In this document: positions 45,574-57,654 of the stretch, piece after piece
Layout of the letters: each line of letters starts with the position of its first letter
Position numbering within the stretch: position 1 is the stretch's first letter
Assembly: GCA_000149265.1 (NCBI GenBank)
Contig: CH003412.1
Coordinates: 5,131,818-5,195,817, forward strand
Direction: 5' to 3'
From: Ciona savignyi
Lineage: Eukaryota; Chordata; Ascidiacea; Phlebobranchia; Cionidae
Length of the DNA stretch: 64,000 nt
Made by a program: the position numbers and the translations under genes
The notes under the pieces: model-generated
What the model was told of the DNA's origin: nothing
Databases searched by the model: none
What the model saw: only the letters and a program-made list of their open reading frames with translations

Positions 45574-45793
45574 GTCTAAAACTTTAAATAACATTGCGTT
45601 ATCGGCCATGTTTTGTTAAAGGACTTCGGTTACTGTTAAAAGTATAAGTTTACGACTTGGTAGCGATACTAAATATTATGGTCCAGACTGTTAGTTCATT
45701 TAGTCAGAGCGACGCCCGAGACTGTGGAGCAAACTGCTTGCTGAAAACCTACTTTGTTTTGCTGGTAATGAAAAAACACGTTGATCCTCTTCG

Positions 45794-45912
45794 TACGGCC
45801 GTGTAGCCAAATGGTTAACGCGACCGATACATATACCGACTCTTATACAAAATAACGGTCCTAGTGACGAGCCCATAATGGGTTAGAAACTTAGCTCGGT
45901 AAAAAAAAAAAA
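45794..45912 (+). repeat. tRNA-like short element (family 2) with oligo-A tail
   Basis: GCCGTGTAGCCAAATGGTTA, then CGCGACCGATACATATACCG, GAGCCCATAATGGGTTAGAA and a run of about 13 A. The A tail shows that the element moves as an RNA. Confidence 0.7.
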
Positions 45913-46074
45913 ACGTTGATCCTATTCACTTCGTAGATTACTGCTGGTCTGTCGTGAGGTTCTCTAAGGTAATTTTTCTGTCAGGTATTAACTCATATAT
46001 ATCTAGCATGTTATATGTTATATTGTAAGTGGAAAAGCAGTGGCTAACGCACTAAGATTCGAGAAAATCTGATT

Positions 46075-46235
46075 AAAATTTGAGCCGCCGTTCAAGCGCT
46101 ATGCGCCAAAAACCTATTTTATTTTAAATACCGTTTTGGTTTTTAACGTCCCAAGGGGAATTCCCCTGGATTTATTACCCAAACGGGGCGACATACCATG
46201 AGGTCAAGCGTTTGACAAAAAAAACAGACACAAAC
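46075..46235 (-). repeat. Dispersed repeat with GGCATGTCGC-type motif, inverted
   Basis: On the minus strand it reads GTCAAACGCTTGACCTCATG, GTATGTCGCC, a palindromic CCAGGGGAATTCCCCT and GCGCATAGCGCTTGAACGGC, all matching the units near 3868 and 7270. Confidence 0.7.
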
Positions 46236-46433
46236 TATGTGTCCCACTTTTCCAAATTGAACCCATAATAACCAAGAGAAGTACGTAAACCCATTTTAAC
46301 CCAGAATCTCATCTCAATTCTTCTGCAGATGTTAAAGTTTTCTCTTATTGGGAATTCTCTCTCTACTCCTTTACCTTTGTCTCCTGTTAAATAATGACAT
46401 CATTAAGAGCAACAAAATTTTCCTAGAATTCGG

Positions 46434-46439
46434 TTTATT
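46434..46439 (-). terminator. AATAAA overlapping the stop codon
   Basis: The minus strand reads CAATAAACC, where TAA is the stop of the 348-codon ORF. If used, it gives an extremely short 3' UTR. Confidence 0.45.
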
Positions 46440-47481
46440 GTTTGCGAATAACAGACGGATAATTTGCTTCAGATAGTAATAAATCTGTTATTGATTTCGG
46501 GAGTTTAAGACTTTTTACTCGATTGGTTGTTTCCAGATTGACTTCGAAACTGGATTCTTGAGTCTCATTTAATGATGGTTCGAATAATATCCGTTGTATG
46601 ACGCTGTGACAATAATCAAACAAAGAAGCAGGTGTAATGACGTAACAAATGGTGTCAATGCAGTGATCGGTTGTTCTCTTGTGTATTGTCCAATTCGTGG
46701 AGCTGAAGTTCCAAATTTCTTGCGCGACTAATTCGGTTTGCACGGAAGACGCGTTATGATGTAATAATAGATCTTCGCAGCGATTCCAAGTATTACCCTC
46801 AGGAAAATCATCTGCGGCATTAAGGATCAACCCCTGATATTTGCGCATGTGCATTGTAATCCAGTCGAAACGGTGAAACTCTGACGTTAAGAGGGTCCCT
46901 TCGGCAATTGTTGCGTCAGTTTTATGACGTAGGAAATTACTTGAATGTGGCGACGAACTGGCGGTCGCGTGATCGAAACTAGACCGACGCGAGCTCCAGA
47001 ATGATCCAATAGTGTTAGAATATTCATCACAGTTTCGAATATTTTTATTTTGATGTTCATTCGATAAAAACGCGGACTCCCAGCGAATGGCGCTGCAGTC
47101 GTCGATGGTTAATACGTAATATCCGGTCGGCGGACATTCCATTATTTCATCCTTCCGAAAAAGCTCGAAATTCTCGACTGCAAAGCCATTTACTTCAGTA
47201 AACTCGTCTGCCGTTACTGCTAATATGACGTTTACAGGCAGTAAAACTAAGTAGACTTCTTCGTTCATTAACGTCCTACCGCAAACGTAAGCATTTGACG
47301 GAAGCTTGAATTCGGATGTCCTTAAATCAACTTTAGTCCAAAATGCAAATGAGGCAATCGCGACCGGAAGTAAAAATTCTCGATGGTCGAGGTTCTTCTC
47401 TATGACGTCACTTCCACTAGTGAACGGAATTATTCGATTATCGCGACTTCTTTTAAACAATCCGAATCCTGCGATCATCAT
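46435..47481 (-). CDS. Uncharacterised 348-residue protein
   Basis: An open frame of 348 codons without introns, the longest in the window. I do not recognise it. It has four or more N-glycosylation sequons in its second half (NASS, NFSS, NWTI, NETQ) and scattered Cys, which suggest a luminal or extracellular protein. Two hydrophobic stretches occur (LLPVAIASFAFW and VYLVLLPVNVILAV), too short to be sure membrane helices. The frame stays open upstream of the double Met start through ITASFI, and an acceptor (TTCATAACAG at about 47492) lies there, so this may be exon 2 of a type II membrane protein with its anchor across the splice. The TAA stop lies inside an AATAAA signal. A SINE-free, higher-GC composition supports real coding sequence. 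Confidence 0.6.
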   Translation of the reverse strand: MMIAGFGLFKRSRDNRIIPFTSGSDVIEKNLDHREFLLPVAIASFAFWTKVDLRTSEFKLPSNAYVCGRTLMNEEVYLVLLPVNVILAVTADEFTEVNGFAVENFELFRKDEIMECPPTGYYVLTIDDCSAIRWESAFLSNEHQNKNIRNCDEYSNTIGSFWSSRRSSFDHATASSSPHSSNFLRHKTDATIAEGTLLTSEFHRFDWITMHMRKYQGLILNAADDFPEGNTWNRCEDLLLHHNASSVQTELVAQEIWNFSSTNWTIHKRTTDHCIDTICYVITPASLFDYCHSVIQRILFEPSLNETQESSFEVNLETTNRVKSLKLPKSITDLLLSEANYPSVIRKQ

Positions 47482-47639
47482 AATAAAGCTGGCTGTTATG
47501 AAACAATGCGTTCAGAAACGCTTCCGCTCGTCGTTTAATTGTGACGTCACACATGTAAAAACTCGTAATTCTATTCGTCACCGCGACAGCGCAATAGATG
47601 TGATGTGAATATGAATCACACACGGGAGTAAATAATGTA

Positions 47640-48340
47640 GAACTATTTAATCAGTTTACTCGCCGTTTTACGCAATTTTACTACAGGTTCGCATGGAGCG
47701 CTTACTATACTTCGTAATAACAAAAGCCATGATATTAACGTTAGGGTTGGGGTTAAAGTTAGTTCTGGGGTTAAGATTAGTGTTTTGGACAGGGTTAGAA
47801 TTACTTTCCATAGCAATCTAAGTGATCCAAGCTATACTGTAGTATTTAGAATAGAGGCACCTATTTTGTTCAGATAATAGTTAATACTCGTGGGTGTGAA
47901 GTAGGTGATCTTTCAGGTATGAGAATGCACCCCATACTCGCAAGCGAAGTATAAGACATGAATTTTAGCTTAAACAGCACAAGATATACAACTGTATACA
48001 ATGTTAAGCGATTTACTTGGGTACACAATAGGACATCTCATGCCCACAATCGAGCTGTTACAGAACCAAATGCGTGTATATTCAAAAATCACAAATTGAA
48101 CGTCACTTAATACTACAAAGTTGGTTCAACGTAAAGTTTGATGATAATCAAACAACAACTGTAAAAAATGGCCGGCTTTGCCTAATTTAAATTATCTGCA
48201 CAAAAACAATGAAATCACAATTGTTCGCCCGTATAAGGAGTATCTTGCGCACCGGCTGGTAGTGTGTCTGTGGATATATAAGCTATGTTATTGCGTCATA
48301 AGAAACAATCTAAATAGTGGTGGCAATGTTGTGTATACGG
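47640..48340. other. Intergenic, no gene seen
   Basis: A degenerate GGTTAG-rich stretch (47738-47815) resembles scattered telomere-like words. Nothing else is recognised. Confidence 0.5.
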
Positions 48341-48347
48341 TTCCATG

Positions 48348-48625
48348 ACAACTGAACCCCTTACAACTGAACCCCTTACAACTGAACCCTTACAACTTAA
48401 CCCTTTACAACTGAACCCCTACAATTAAGCCCCTTACAACTGAACTCCTTTTAACTGAACCCCTTTAAACTGAACCCCTTTACAACTGAACCCATTTCAA
48501 TTGAATCTCTTTACAACTGAACCCCCTTTTCAGTTAAAAGCGTTCGGTTAAAAGGGGTTCAGTTGTAAAGGGGTTCAGTTGTAGGGGCTCAGTTGTAAGG
48601 GGTTCAGTTGTAAGGGGTTCAGTTG
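48348..48625. repeat. Inverted satellite: 15-bp units facing each other
   Basis: About 12 units of ACTGAACCCCTTACA form the left arm (48351 to about 48530) and about six units of its reverse complement (GGGGTTCAGTTGTAA) form the right arm (to 48625). The outermost units of the arms match best and the centre is most diverged. The whole forms a large imperfect hairpin. Confidence 0.92.
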
Positions 48626-49077
48626 ACTGGTCACCGTGTATACAGAGTGGAATATTTTATAGCCCGAGCAAGCGATATGAACCTAAGCTTGTTGTGACTA
48701 GACATATGTAATTTCGCTTAGGTTTGGTGGCCGCGTCCGATATATTTTTTATTAAATAATATCCTTTTTTTAGTAACGTGATTTAACGACTGTTCGTTTT
48801 GCCGTTTTGTCCTGTTCCTGTGTCGTAATTTGATTCGTTTGCCATTTTTTAATACTGGGACAAAACATTAATGAACTAAAATAAGATAAATATTTCCAGG
48901 AAAACAGCCGATATTGTAAAGCTTGTATGCAGAAACGAATAAACTAACGTTGTTAGAAACATTGTTACAAGATTAAAAATGAATTAATTTGAGGTATTAT
49001 TATCAGACTATTTACTATAAGCATGATGTGTGTGTTTTAAGGGCGCCTGCTTATTATATAGCCTCTTAGGAATTCCG

Positions 49078-49083
49078 TTTATT
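49078..49083 (-). terminator. Polyadenylation signal AATAAA (thrombospondin gene)
   Basis: AATAAA on the minus strand lies about 100 bases after the last certain coding exon. It fits either a read-through end of that exon or a very short last exon after the acceptor TTTGTTATAG at about 49110. Confidence 0.5.
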
Positions 49084-49184
49084 CATAAAGTGTAAAGATG
49101 GTGTGCTATAACAAACAAATCTTTAAAAAAATGACTGAAGGTGGCGGTGGATAACGACGACAATGCGTTTTATGACGTACTCAC

Positions 49185-52100
49185 CGTTGCAACGGTACAC
49201 CAAATTCGACCAAATGACATTTTCTTGACTGAAGCAAAATACACCAAGTCGACCACCTTTGACTGTATTGTCCAACACTGATCCGGTGTCAGCTATCAAT
49301 TGCGACTGCCGAAAAAATCGGATTCTGCAAGGGGTAAATAATGGTAGATATGGTACAGGACAAAAATGGGAATTTCCCAAAAGGATGGGAAAGCGCTAAT
49401 TTGCAATAACTTAGGACTTAGGTATTCGATAAAGTATAACATTTCTCTAATTCGGTTGCCGGGGCAAGGAAATAGTGGTTAGTCAGCTGTGGTATTAGTG
49501 CAAGATACTAGCTATAGAGTCGTGTACACGCCAACCATAAGACCTACATAAAATTCAACTCACGTTAAAAGTACTGGTACGTTGGCAGGTAGCTATTTGA
49601 TAACTACCCTTTCTTGTCAAAATATAACAAAATAACAAAAAATGCATACACTTAGATGTCAAATCAGGTTATCGTGCCAGTCCTCTTAATATAAACTGCA
49701 CACCCACAACGAAAGAAAACGAAAACCGACCTAATGTATCCAACTTGGGGTCTATGCTGCAGTTCCCATCTGTATGACGTCATATCCTCCCAACCCTGGT
49801 TCATGGGGTCACTCCACAGGACTTTGACCTCACCCATAGTGTCAGAGGAATGCCATAGAGCGTTCCTCATCCGTTCTCCAGGACCTTTGTTTGAGTTGAC
49901 AGCCTTTGGGTAGGAATAAGTGTGAGACTTTTAAATTATAGTTCACGAGCCATAGCCAGCAAGCCTGGCACTATTACAAACAACTTAAGCCAGGAATTGG
50001 AGAACCAAGCAATCTGAGTTTAAGTCTAGGCAAGGGTTAGATCCCATAATTTGATTTTTGTAACCCTTAACCCAAGATTCCTTTAAAATTCTGGTTTCTA
50101 ACCCCTAATCCAGCATTTATTTTGACTAATCAAGTATTTGCTAAAAAAGTAACCTAGGATTTCCAAGAAAATCCTAGGTTTTCATTTAACACCCACCTTT
50201 AACTGCAATCCAGGTTGAGCCACAGCGCGGAAGGGAGTTGCGCTCCAGTAAGTTTGCTCCGTCTGCTTCCACGTGACCACGTAAAATCGCGAGCTGCTCT
50301 GGTAACTGAAGATGAAGCCGGCGTAATCGTCATCAGTGGCTGTGTTCACAAAGAACGTTCCGCTGAAATCAACCCCGTCAAACGAATCGTAACCTGCGGA
50401 GTATTTGAGGAAAATCTGTGAATGCGAGGGACAGAGAACGAATGGGCTTATAGTTCTTAACGTAAAACTAGAGCTGGGCGTAATTACGAAATTACGTTCA
50501 GTTACGTAATTACATACGTCGGAATTACGTTACGTAAGGACGAACGAACAGTTTAGACTTTTAAGTCTCTACAGTTAAGTTAAACTTTTAATCTCTTTGT
50601 CTACCATCAAAATGCATCCAAAAACACGATATGTTTGTCTGTTTAAATAATGATGACGTCATAAATAATACGGAATTACGTAACTGAGCCGGCGTAATTC
50701 CGTAATACAACTTTGATCAGTTACGCCCAGCTCTACGTAAAACTCTTTTTACGTTAGAAGCGTCAAATGCATAATATATGTTAAGTAGATTACCAAATCT
50801 AGTGTGAATGAGTTACACCAGAAAAAAAGGATGGGCGGTCAGGTCAAGTCACCTCATATCAACAGCAAGGTTGCCGGAGCTATTACAGCAAATTCATTAT
50901 TTTATATTACTTAATTAGACAATCAAGGTATATAATCATGTTTCTGGGTAAAAAAAACGCAGGATCATATCAGGTTACAAACGGACCAGTCGGTGGTGGA
51001 TTTTGATCAGCGGTCAAACCGAAGGAGCTAACCGGCCATACCATTTCCACAGGTTGTAAAAACTCACTTCCGAATACGCCTGGTCACTTACCGATGGCTA
51101 ATCCCGGATCACTGTTTTGTGTTTGCACGATCTCCATTCCCTTGTTGAGGATCACCCAATGGGGATCCACCTGAGCGTCACCCTTAGGGTCCAACGTCAC
51201 ACTTTGGAAGGTCCTGAAGTCCGTGGTGGTCACCTCGGCATTTTCCGGGCACGCATCGCGCCAATCGTTCACCTGGTCCCCGTCCTGTTGTGGAACCGAA
51301 CGCTTTAATTATCCCAAAATACTTTGTAAAAGAACTAAACATAGATAGAAAAAAACTTTGTAGACTAAACTGGACATGGAATAAACTTGTCAAAATAATT
51401 GATAATAAAACAAAAACATAATGATCAGAGAAATAGAAGAAATTTTTTTTAACTGAACTAAAAATAAAGACAAGTTTGTACATTAAAGTAAAATCGATCA
51501 ATTAGATTTATTTTATAAAAATAGTTAAGTTGCTCTTTCTTGAACATAAACACACCATAAGCGACACAAAAATATCCAAGTAATCGTAATATATGAGTGA
51601 CCAATTCATTTAGGCTATACAAAGACCATTGCAGGTTAAATTTTAGCCTTATAATAAGGAGGAGGAGGAGAGAGAGAATGAGGAAAACTAGGAGGAGGTG
51701 GAGGAAAAACATACTTTGTCATCTTCGCACGCATCACCGACTCCATCTTCGTCACGGTCGAGTTGATTCGGATTGTATACCAATCGGCAATTATCCGAGC
51801 CTGTGTTGATGCCGTAGTCGGGAATTCCATCGTTGTCGTCATCCTCGTCGCATGCGTCTCCTATTCCGTCGTTGTCCTGTAACACAGAATGTCCGTGTAT
51901 TGACCCACACAGAATGTCCGTGTATTGACCCACACGGAATGTCCGTGTCAATCGCAGGAAGAGCTTGCCACTATTATATATGTAATTGATATATGAATCG
52001 GCGTTAACCATTTAACGCATATTTTACATAAGATTTACGTAAAATTCGTAGCGTCTAGTTTGATCAAACGAACTGTTAAAAGATAAATTAATTTACGTCG

Positions 52101-55100
52101 TTCCCTTCATCTGTACTTTTAGTATTATCCACGAACAAGTTACTCATAATTCTTATTAAAAGATTACCGACTCCCCACCCCTCATTTACTGACAACTTAC
52201 CGTATCTAGTTGAGCATTGTTGATGACGTAGGGGCAGTTATCGATGCTATTCTGGTACCCGTCACCATCGGCATCAGCGTCATCATCGCACATGTCTCCC
52301 AAGAGATCGTTGTCTGTGTCCGTCTGTGGGGGGAATTACATGTGAAAACGTGCTACTTATATCTAGATGCCCACGGTGCACTTCTAAGGTCCAGCAGTGT
52401 CTGTCTGTTAGGTTAGAATTCCAAATTACCACACAAATGTGGGGGTATAAGGGTTGCTTACATAAAAATAGTTGTAGTCCAAAGTAAGTTAATTCATCGT
52501 CTTGTGTGTTAAGGAAATTGATTAAAATCAAAGAAAACCACCCAGTTACTTGTGGTCTGCGACCATCGTGGGAAGGCAGGTTATATGACATTAATCCGAC
52601 AGTGTAAATTCTATAGTTTAACTGATATTTATTGGCATCATTGTCACCAAAAACGCGGCAAATGCAAATTATATCATTTGACCTCCTGTTGCCCAGGATG
52701 ATTCCTAACGAGCCCTCATAGGTTCAAAAATAAACCAATTTCTTAAAACAGCACCTTCGGTTTTTGAAACGATGATTTTTTATGCAAAACTTGTTTCTAA
52801 CAAATCAACTTAGATACGTTTGCTTTAAGTGCCATTCGACATTTGATAGATATGTTTAGCGAGTTCACGCGTAATGGACGGATTATTTCGTACCGACAGT
52901 GAGGTTACCAATGCTGTTGCTGTAGAATGAATATAATTTAAAAAATCCTACTGTTTTGTATAGTAATATTAATTCATGAAATCACCAGGTACAGTTAAGT
53001 TTCATTAGGTGCCCAAAGAGACAATCGATTAAGTCAGTGACTGCTTTCAATCCACACCATGTAAGAGTTCTCTAACCAACCAACTGATTTTAATCTTTTT
53101 AACACAAATATCTCTCCCACCTGCAATGAGTTGCTCATACTCAAACAATTGTCGCAAGCGTCGCCGATTTTGTCCAAATCTCGATCTTCCTGGTTGTAGT
53201 TGGGGGTGTAGGGGCAGTTATCGACGTTGTTCGATATTCCTATAGGTGAGATAGTAAAGCAATGTCAAAGTTTATTCATATTTTAAGGGGGTAAATAATG
53301 AACGAGAGCATAAAATTAGTATTTGAAACGTAATTTAATGACCTCAAAATGGTGAGAAAGACAGGATTTATTCGTAAATATCGTAAAAACCCTTGAACAG
53401 CTGAGTTGCTAAATCTATTACAGTGTGTGGAGGGTTGATTCATCTATATCGTCATCGGTGGATAGGAAGATAGTTGTTACCCAAGAGCATTGTAAGACAC
53501 CTCATATTGCTAGTGCTATTACAACTTGTGAGCAAACTTACCATCTCCGTCAATGTCATTGTCGCACTTGTCGCCTTCACCGTTCCCATCCGTGTCGTGT
53601 TGTTTGGGGTTCGAAACATTGGGGCAGTTATCGCACGCGTCTCCGAACGAATCAGTGTCGGAATTCTGTTGGTCTGCGTTGGCCACCAACACACAGTTAT
53701 CCTCGTGGTTGGGGACTCCATCGTTATCGGCGTCGTCATCACATGCATCCCCAAACCCATCGTTGTCAGAGTCTTCTTGCCCACTGTTTGGGACTTGAGG
53801 GCAGTTATCCTAAGTGATATTGGATTTAACGTCTCCACTCTTCGCAATCTATATTTTTGCCCCTTCCTTTGCTTAAAGGGGTTGGAAAAGTAAGTTTGGC
53901 AATGTAAGATAATCCAGCATGTTCTTGTGGGGAGGGCTAACAAAGGGAAATATAACACAAGAATTCTCAGACTTCCTCATTCAGTCGAGTTTATGAACGA
54001 TCGCAGTACATTGGATACGATGCAGCAATCGCCATAGTTTCCAATAAACCCTTTATTTATTTATTTGTGTTTAGCAAATGCCCACTCGATGCCTTGACCA
54101 ATCTATACCTTCTGATTTCGCTCCAGTAGCCTTCCAAGGTCCACCGTCGGCGAATGAGCTAACCAGTTGAATCAGAGGCAATCATGTTATACTTTCTAAC
54201 CTTTCTGCAATGCTTCTTATGACATGGCATCCGCATGTCCGGGAAGCTGTCCTGGTCAGTGTCGTTGCCGCAAATGAATCCATTCCCGGCGTAGCCGACT
54301 CGACAAGTACACGAGTACCTCTCTCTTGTGTTGATCACTTTGCAGTCGGCGTTGATGTCACATGGGTTCACAGCTGCAAAATTGGGGGTTATTCTTGTGA
54401 ATGGGAAATGGGTATCTGCTTTTCGTGTGCACATATACGTCATATACAGTACAGCTTCCGGAGCTATTACAGTTACATTGTGTATTTGTGGGGAAGGTTG
54501 TTTCAATTATATCCTCATGGATGGAATGCTAGTATTTTTATTGTGCTTTAGGAGAAAAAACCTGGGTAATCAGACTGAGTTTCAATTAAAATAACATATC
54601 AGATGCAACAATGTTATTGGAATGGAATAACGGAAAGCAACTTGCTTCAGCACACAATATTAGTCTTCAATATCACAGCAAAGTTATCAGAGCAAGTCCA
54701 CCGTGCCCATGAGTCATGCCAATCAATATTATGGCATCGCTTACCTCCATCACTGCAGTGCCTTATCTTCTTACACCCCACAGTCTGATTCCCGGTATAG
54801 CCATCAATACAAGCCCCGCATGTTGATTTGCCCTGCAATGGTGCATAATCAGGCGTTTACAATACATTCATCTATAATAGATTCCATATTTGCAAAAAAG
54901 CTACATTTTACTGAATATCAATTGTTCGGTAAAAGACCTAAATGATGTTAATTAAAAATCAACCGCGGGCAAGACAGTATCTTGCTATTTTTTCAAATGC
55001 TAAACAGGAATTGACCTAAATCAAGAACTTTAATTAGTTAAATAAAACATTAAGAAAATCTCATTAATGTGAGTGGCAAATTAATAGTTTTGGTAAACTA

Positions 55101-57594
55101 ATGGTGGAAACGAGCTAATCTGACAATTTCTTATATGATTACGAGGGCAAAACAAGTCCGAACCTACACTGTTCCTCTGAAATAACCATGACGGACATTA
55201 AACAGTTAAACACCCAGCAGATATAACCTCCAATTTAATCCATACTGTATGATATCATAATTATGATTAACAACTTACAGGAAAATTATGACAGATAGAG
55301 AATTTGACGCAGCCACCATTGTCCACATCACATTCGTTGTAGTCGCTACATATCTGAAAAGGCCGAAAAAGGGTCAAACTACTGACATCATCGGCATCGT
55401 TGTCACATTAAATGACTTGATTAAAAATAAGAAATGTGCAAATCTTGTGGAACACACCACAATAACTGCGCTAGGCGCTACATATCTGAAAAGGCAGGAA
55501 AATAAGTAAAAACTACTGACACCATCGCTGTCACATTATGACTTACATTGTTACTATTATAACTTGGATTAATAAGGAACAATAGAAATGTCCTAATCTT
55601 ATGGAACACACCACAATAACTGCGCTAACCCGACAATGGATGGACACAATGATTACCCGATTTGTCCATCATTGGTGTTATCCCAGACACAAAGATAAAT
55701 ATGAAAATATTACCGAAGTCTGTTCCAAATCGTGTAAGTATTTCAAATAATTTAATACACATTGTTAAGTACTAATATATCTGCTGTTTATGACTACCTT
55801 CAAAATAAAAATATGAAACATATGTGCTTAACGATTCATTTCGCAAATAAACAAATTACCTGTGTTGGTATAATCAAGCCATCTACATTGACATCCTGTA
55901 TCGTTTCGTCATAACCGGTTGGACATGGGTCACAATGGTAACTACCCGGTGTATTCATGCATTGAGTCGAACAGGGATTGTTCAAACACTCATCGATGTC
56001 AGTACAGTTGCTTCCATTGCCTATGTGTAGCATGGACATGTTTAGGAGAATGTAAACAATTAAATTGATGTTTGTGCGAGACAAAATGTGACTAGTGGGC
56101 ATGGTTTACAAGTCTTAATTACGGCATGTTAATAAATCTTTGCACTGGTATAAAAATAAGTGTTTTTTAGGTAAACAATGGCGGGGAGTAAAATATTCCA
56201 AAATCTTTGTATTGTAATAACTTAGAATGCATGTAAAAAATACAAACATTTAAGATTGAATTAACATTAATCCGATGAAACCAACCAACGTCTGTTAAGT
56301 TAGGTCTGTTATTTTGTTGCTTTATTCCCGTCCATGTCATTTAAGTATGTGCTAATTAAAAACCCGTATCATTAATTTAAAGTAAATATGATAAACTAAA
56401 CAAAAAGCTTTGATCAATACAGCTGGGAAATATTCACGGGCATGGCTTAAATCGTAAAACCTACATAACTGGTAAAAATATACAAACAAAGCATGTTACA
56501 AACCAACCTTGATAACCCAGTGGACACGTCCCACACTCAAATCCAGCATCAATGTCAACACACTCAACCCCTGGATAACATGGATCCTCAGAACAGTTTG
56601 CTTTTAACTTAATATCATTGCATGGAGATTGGGCTGTGGAAAAAATAGTTCAGAAATCAGATGCAAGACCAACTTGTAGAAAACATTTAAAAATGTGTTT
56701 GGTAGTGGAAGTAGAATAGAACTGTATATTTTTTATCACCTTGAATGTGACTGTAACAATGCAAACATAAGCAACCATTTTTTTAAACCCTCTAGATCTA
56801 ACTGTTTGATAATTTGCATGAACAACAACAATAAAAATACTCGTAACCATTCAAAACACAATATTACTTGCATATATTGCGCAACTGAAGGAACTTACTA
56901 CACAATGAACATTGTTGAATTGCTCTCCTGAGTTCCCTGGCTTCTAATATCTGCTCCTTCATCACATGGTGCATGTTTTGGAGGATCGAAGTCAGATCTA
57001 ACAAACAAATCAAATTACAACGAGAAAATCTTTAAATAACAGGTTGAATGGACGGACAGATGTTAGATCGTGCAGAGTGTTTAATTTATAGAATAGGATA
57101 GGATAGGATAGAATATTTATCTTTATCCCCGCGAATGGGAAAACCAAGCGGGTTAACACACGGACAATCGTAAGATCACCTCGCGCCCATCGTCGGGTTA
57201 CCGGAGCTATTGCAGTGTGTTGTATATGATAGACACGTTTCTTCGATTTGGTAGAACCCATTAATCCGTTGGGTTCAGGCAATGTCCGTAAAGTGCCTTG
57301 CCCAAGGACACAACCGACTAGCTAGCGACCAGTTTTGTACCTACAACCTTTCGATTGAAAGGCGACGCACTTAACCGTTAGACCAACGGGCCGGACAAAT
57401 TATAATTTAGGATATATATCTGTTCTTCTTTTCTTAATATTTGAGACGGAAATCTGTATGTTAAAAGAACTATAATTGTTATAGTTAAATAACTCATCTC
57501 CGAGGTCGAGTTTCAGAGAGAATTGCAGTGAAATGAAATTTATCATTGTTATCGATATTGGCCATATAAATTTAAACGATATTTCATATCACAT

Positions 57595-57654
<60 letters not shown>

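Noticed and set aside
47738..47815. Interstitial telomere repeat
   Set aside because: GGTTAG-like words are present but irregular. There is no run of perfect TTAGGG units.
53452..53958. 168-codon minus ORF and 139- and 130-codon plus ORFs at 53.4-53.9 kb
   Set aside because: All are other-frame shadows of the thrombospondin type 3 repeat exon, whose Asp-rich codons leave neighbouring frames open.
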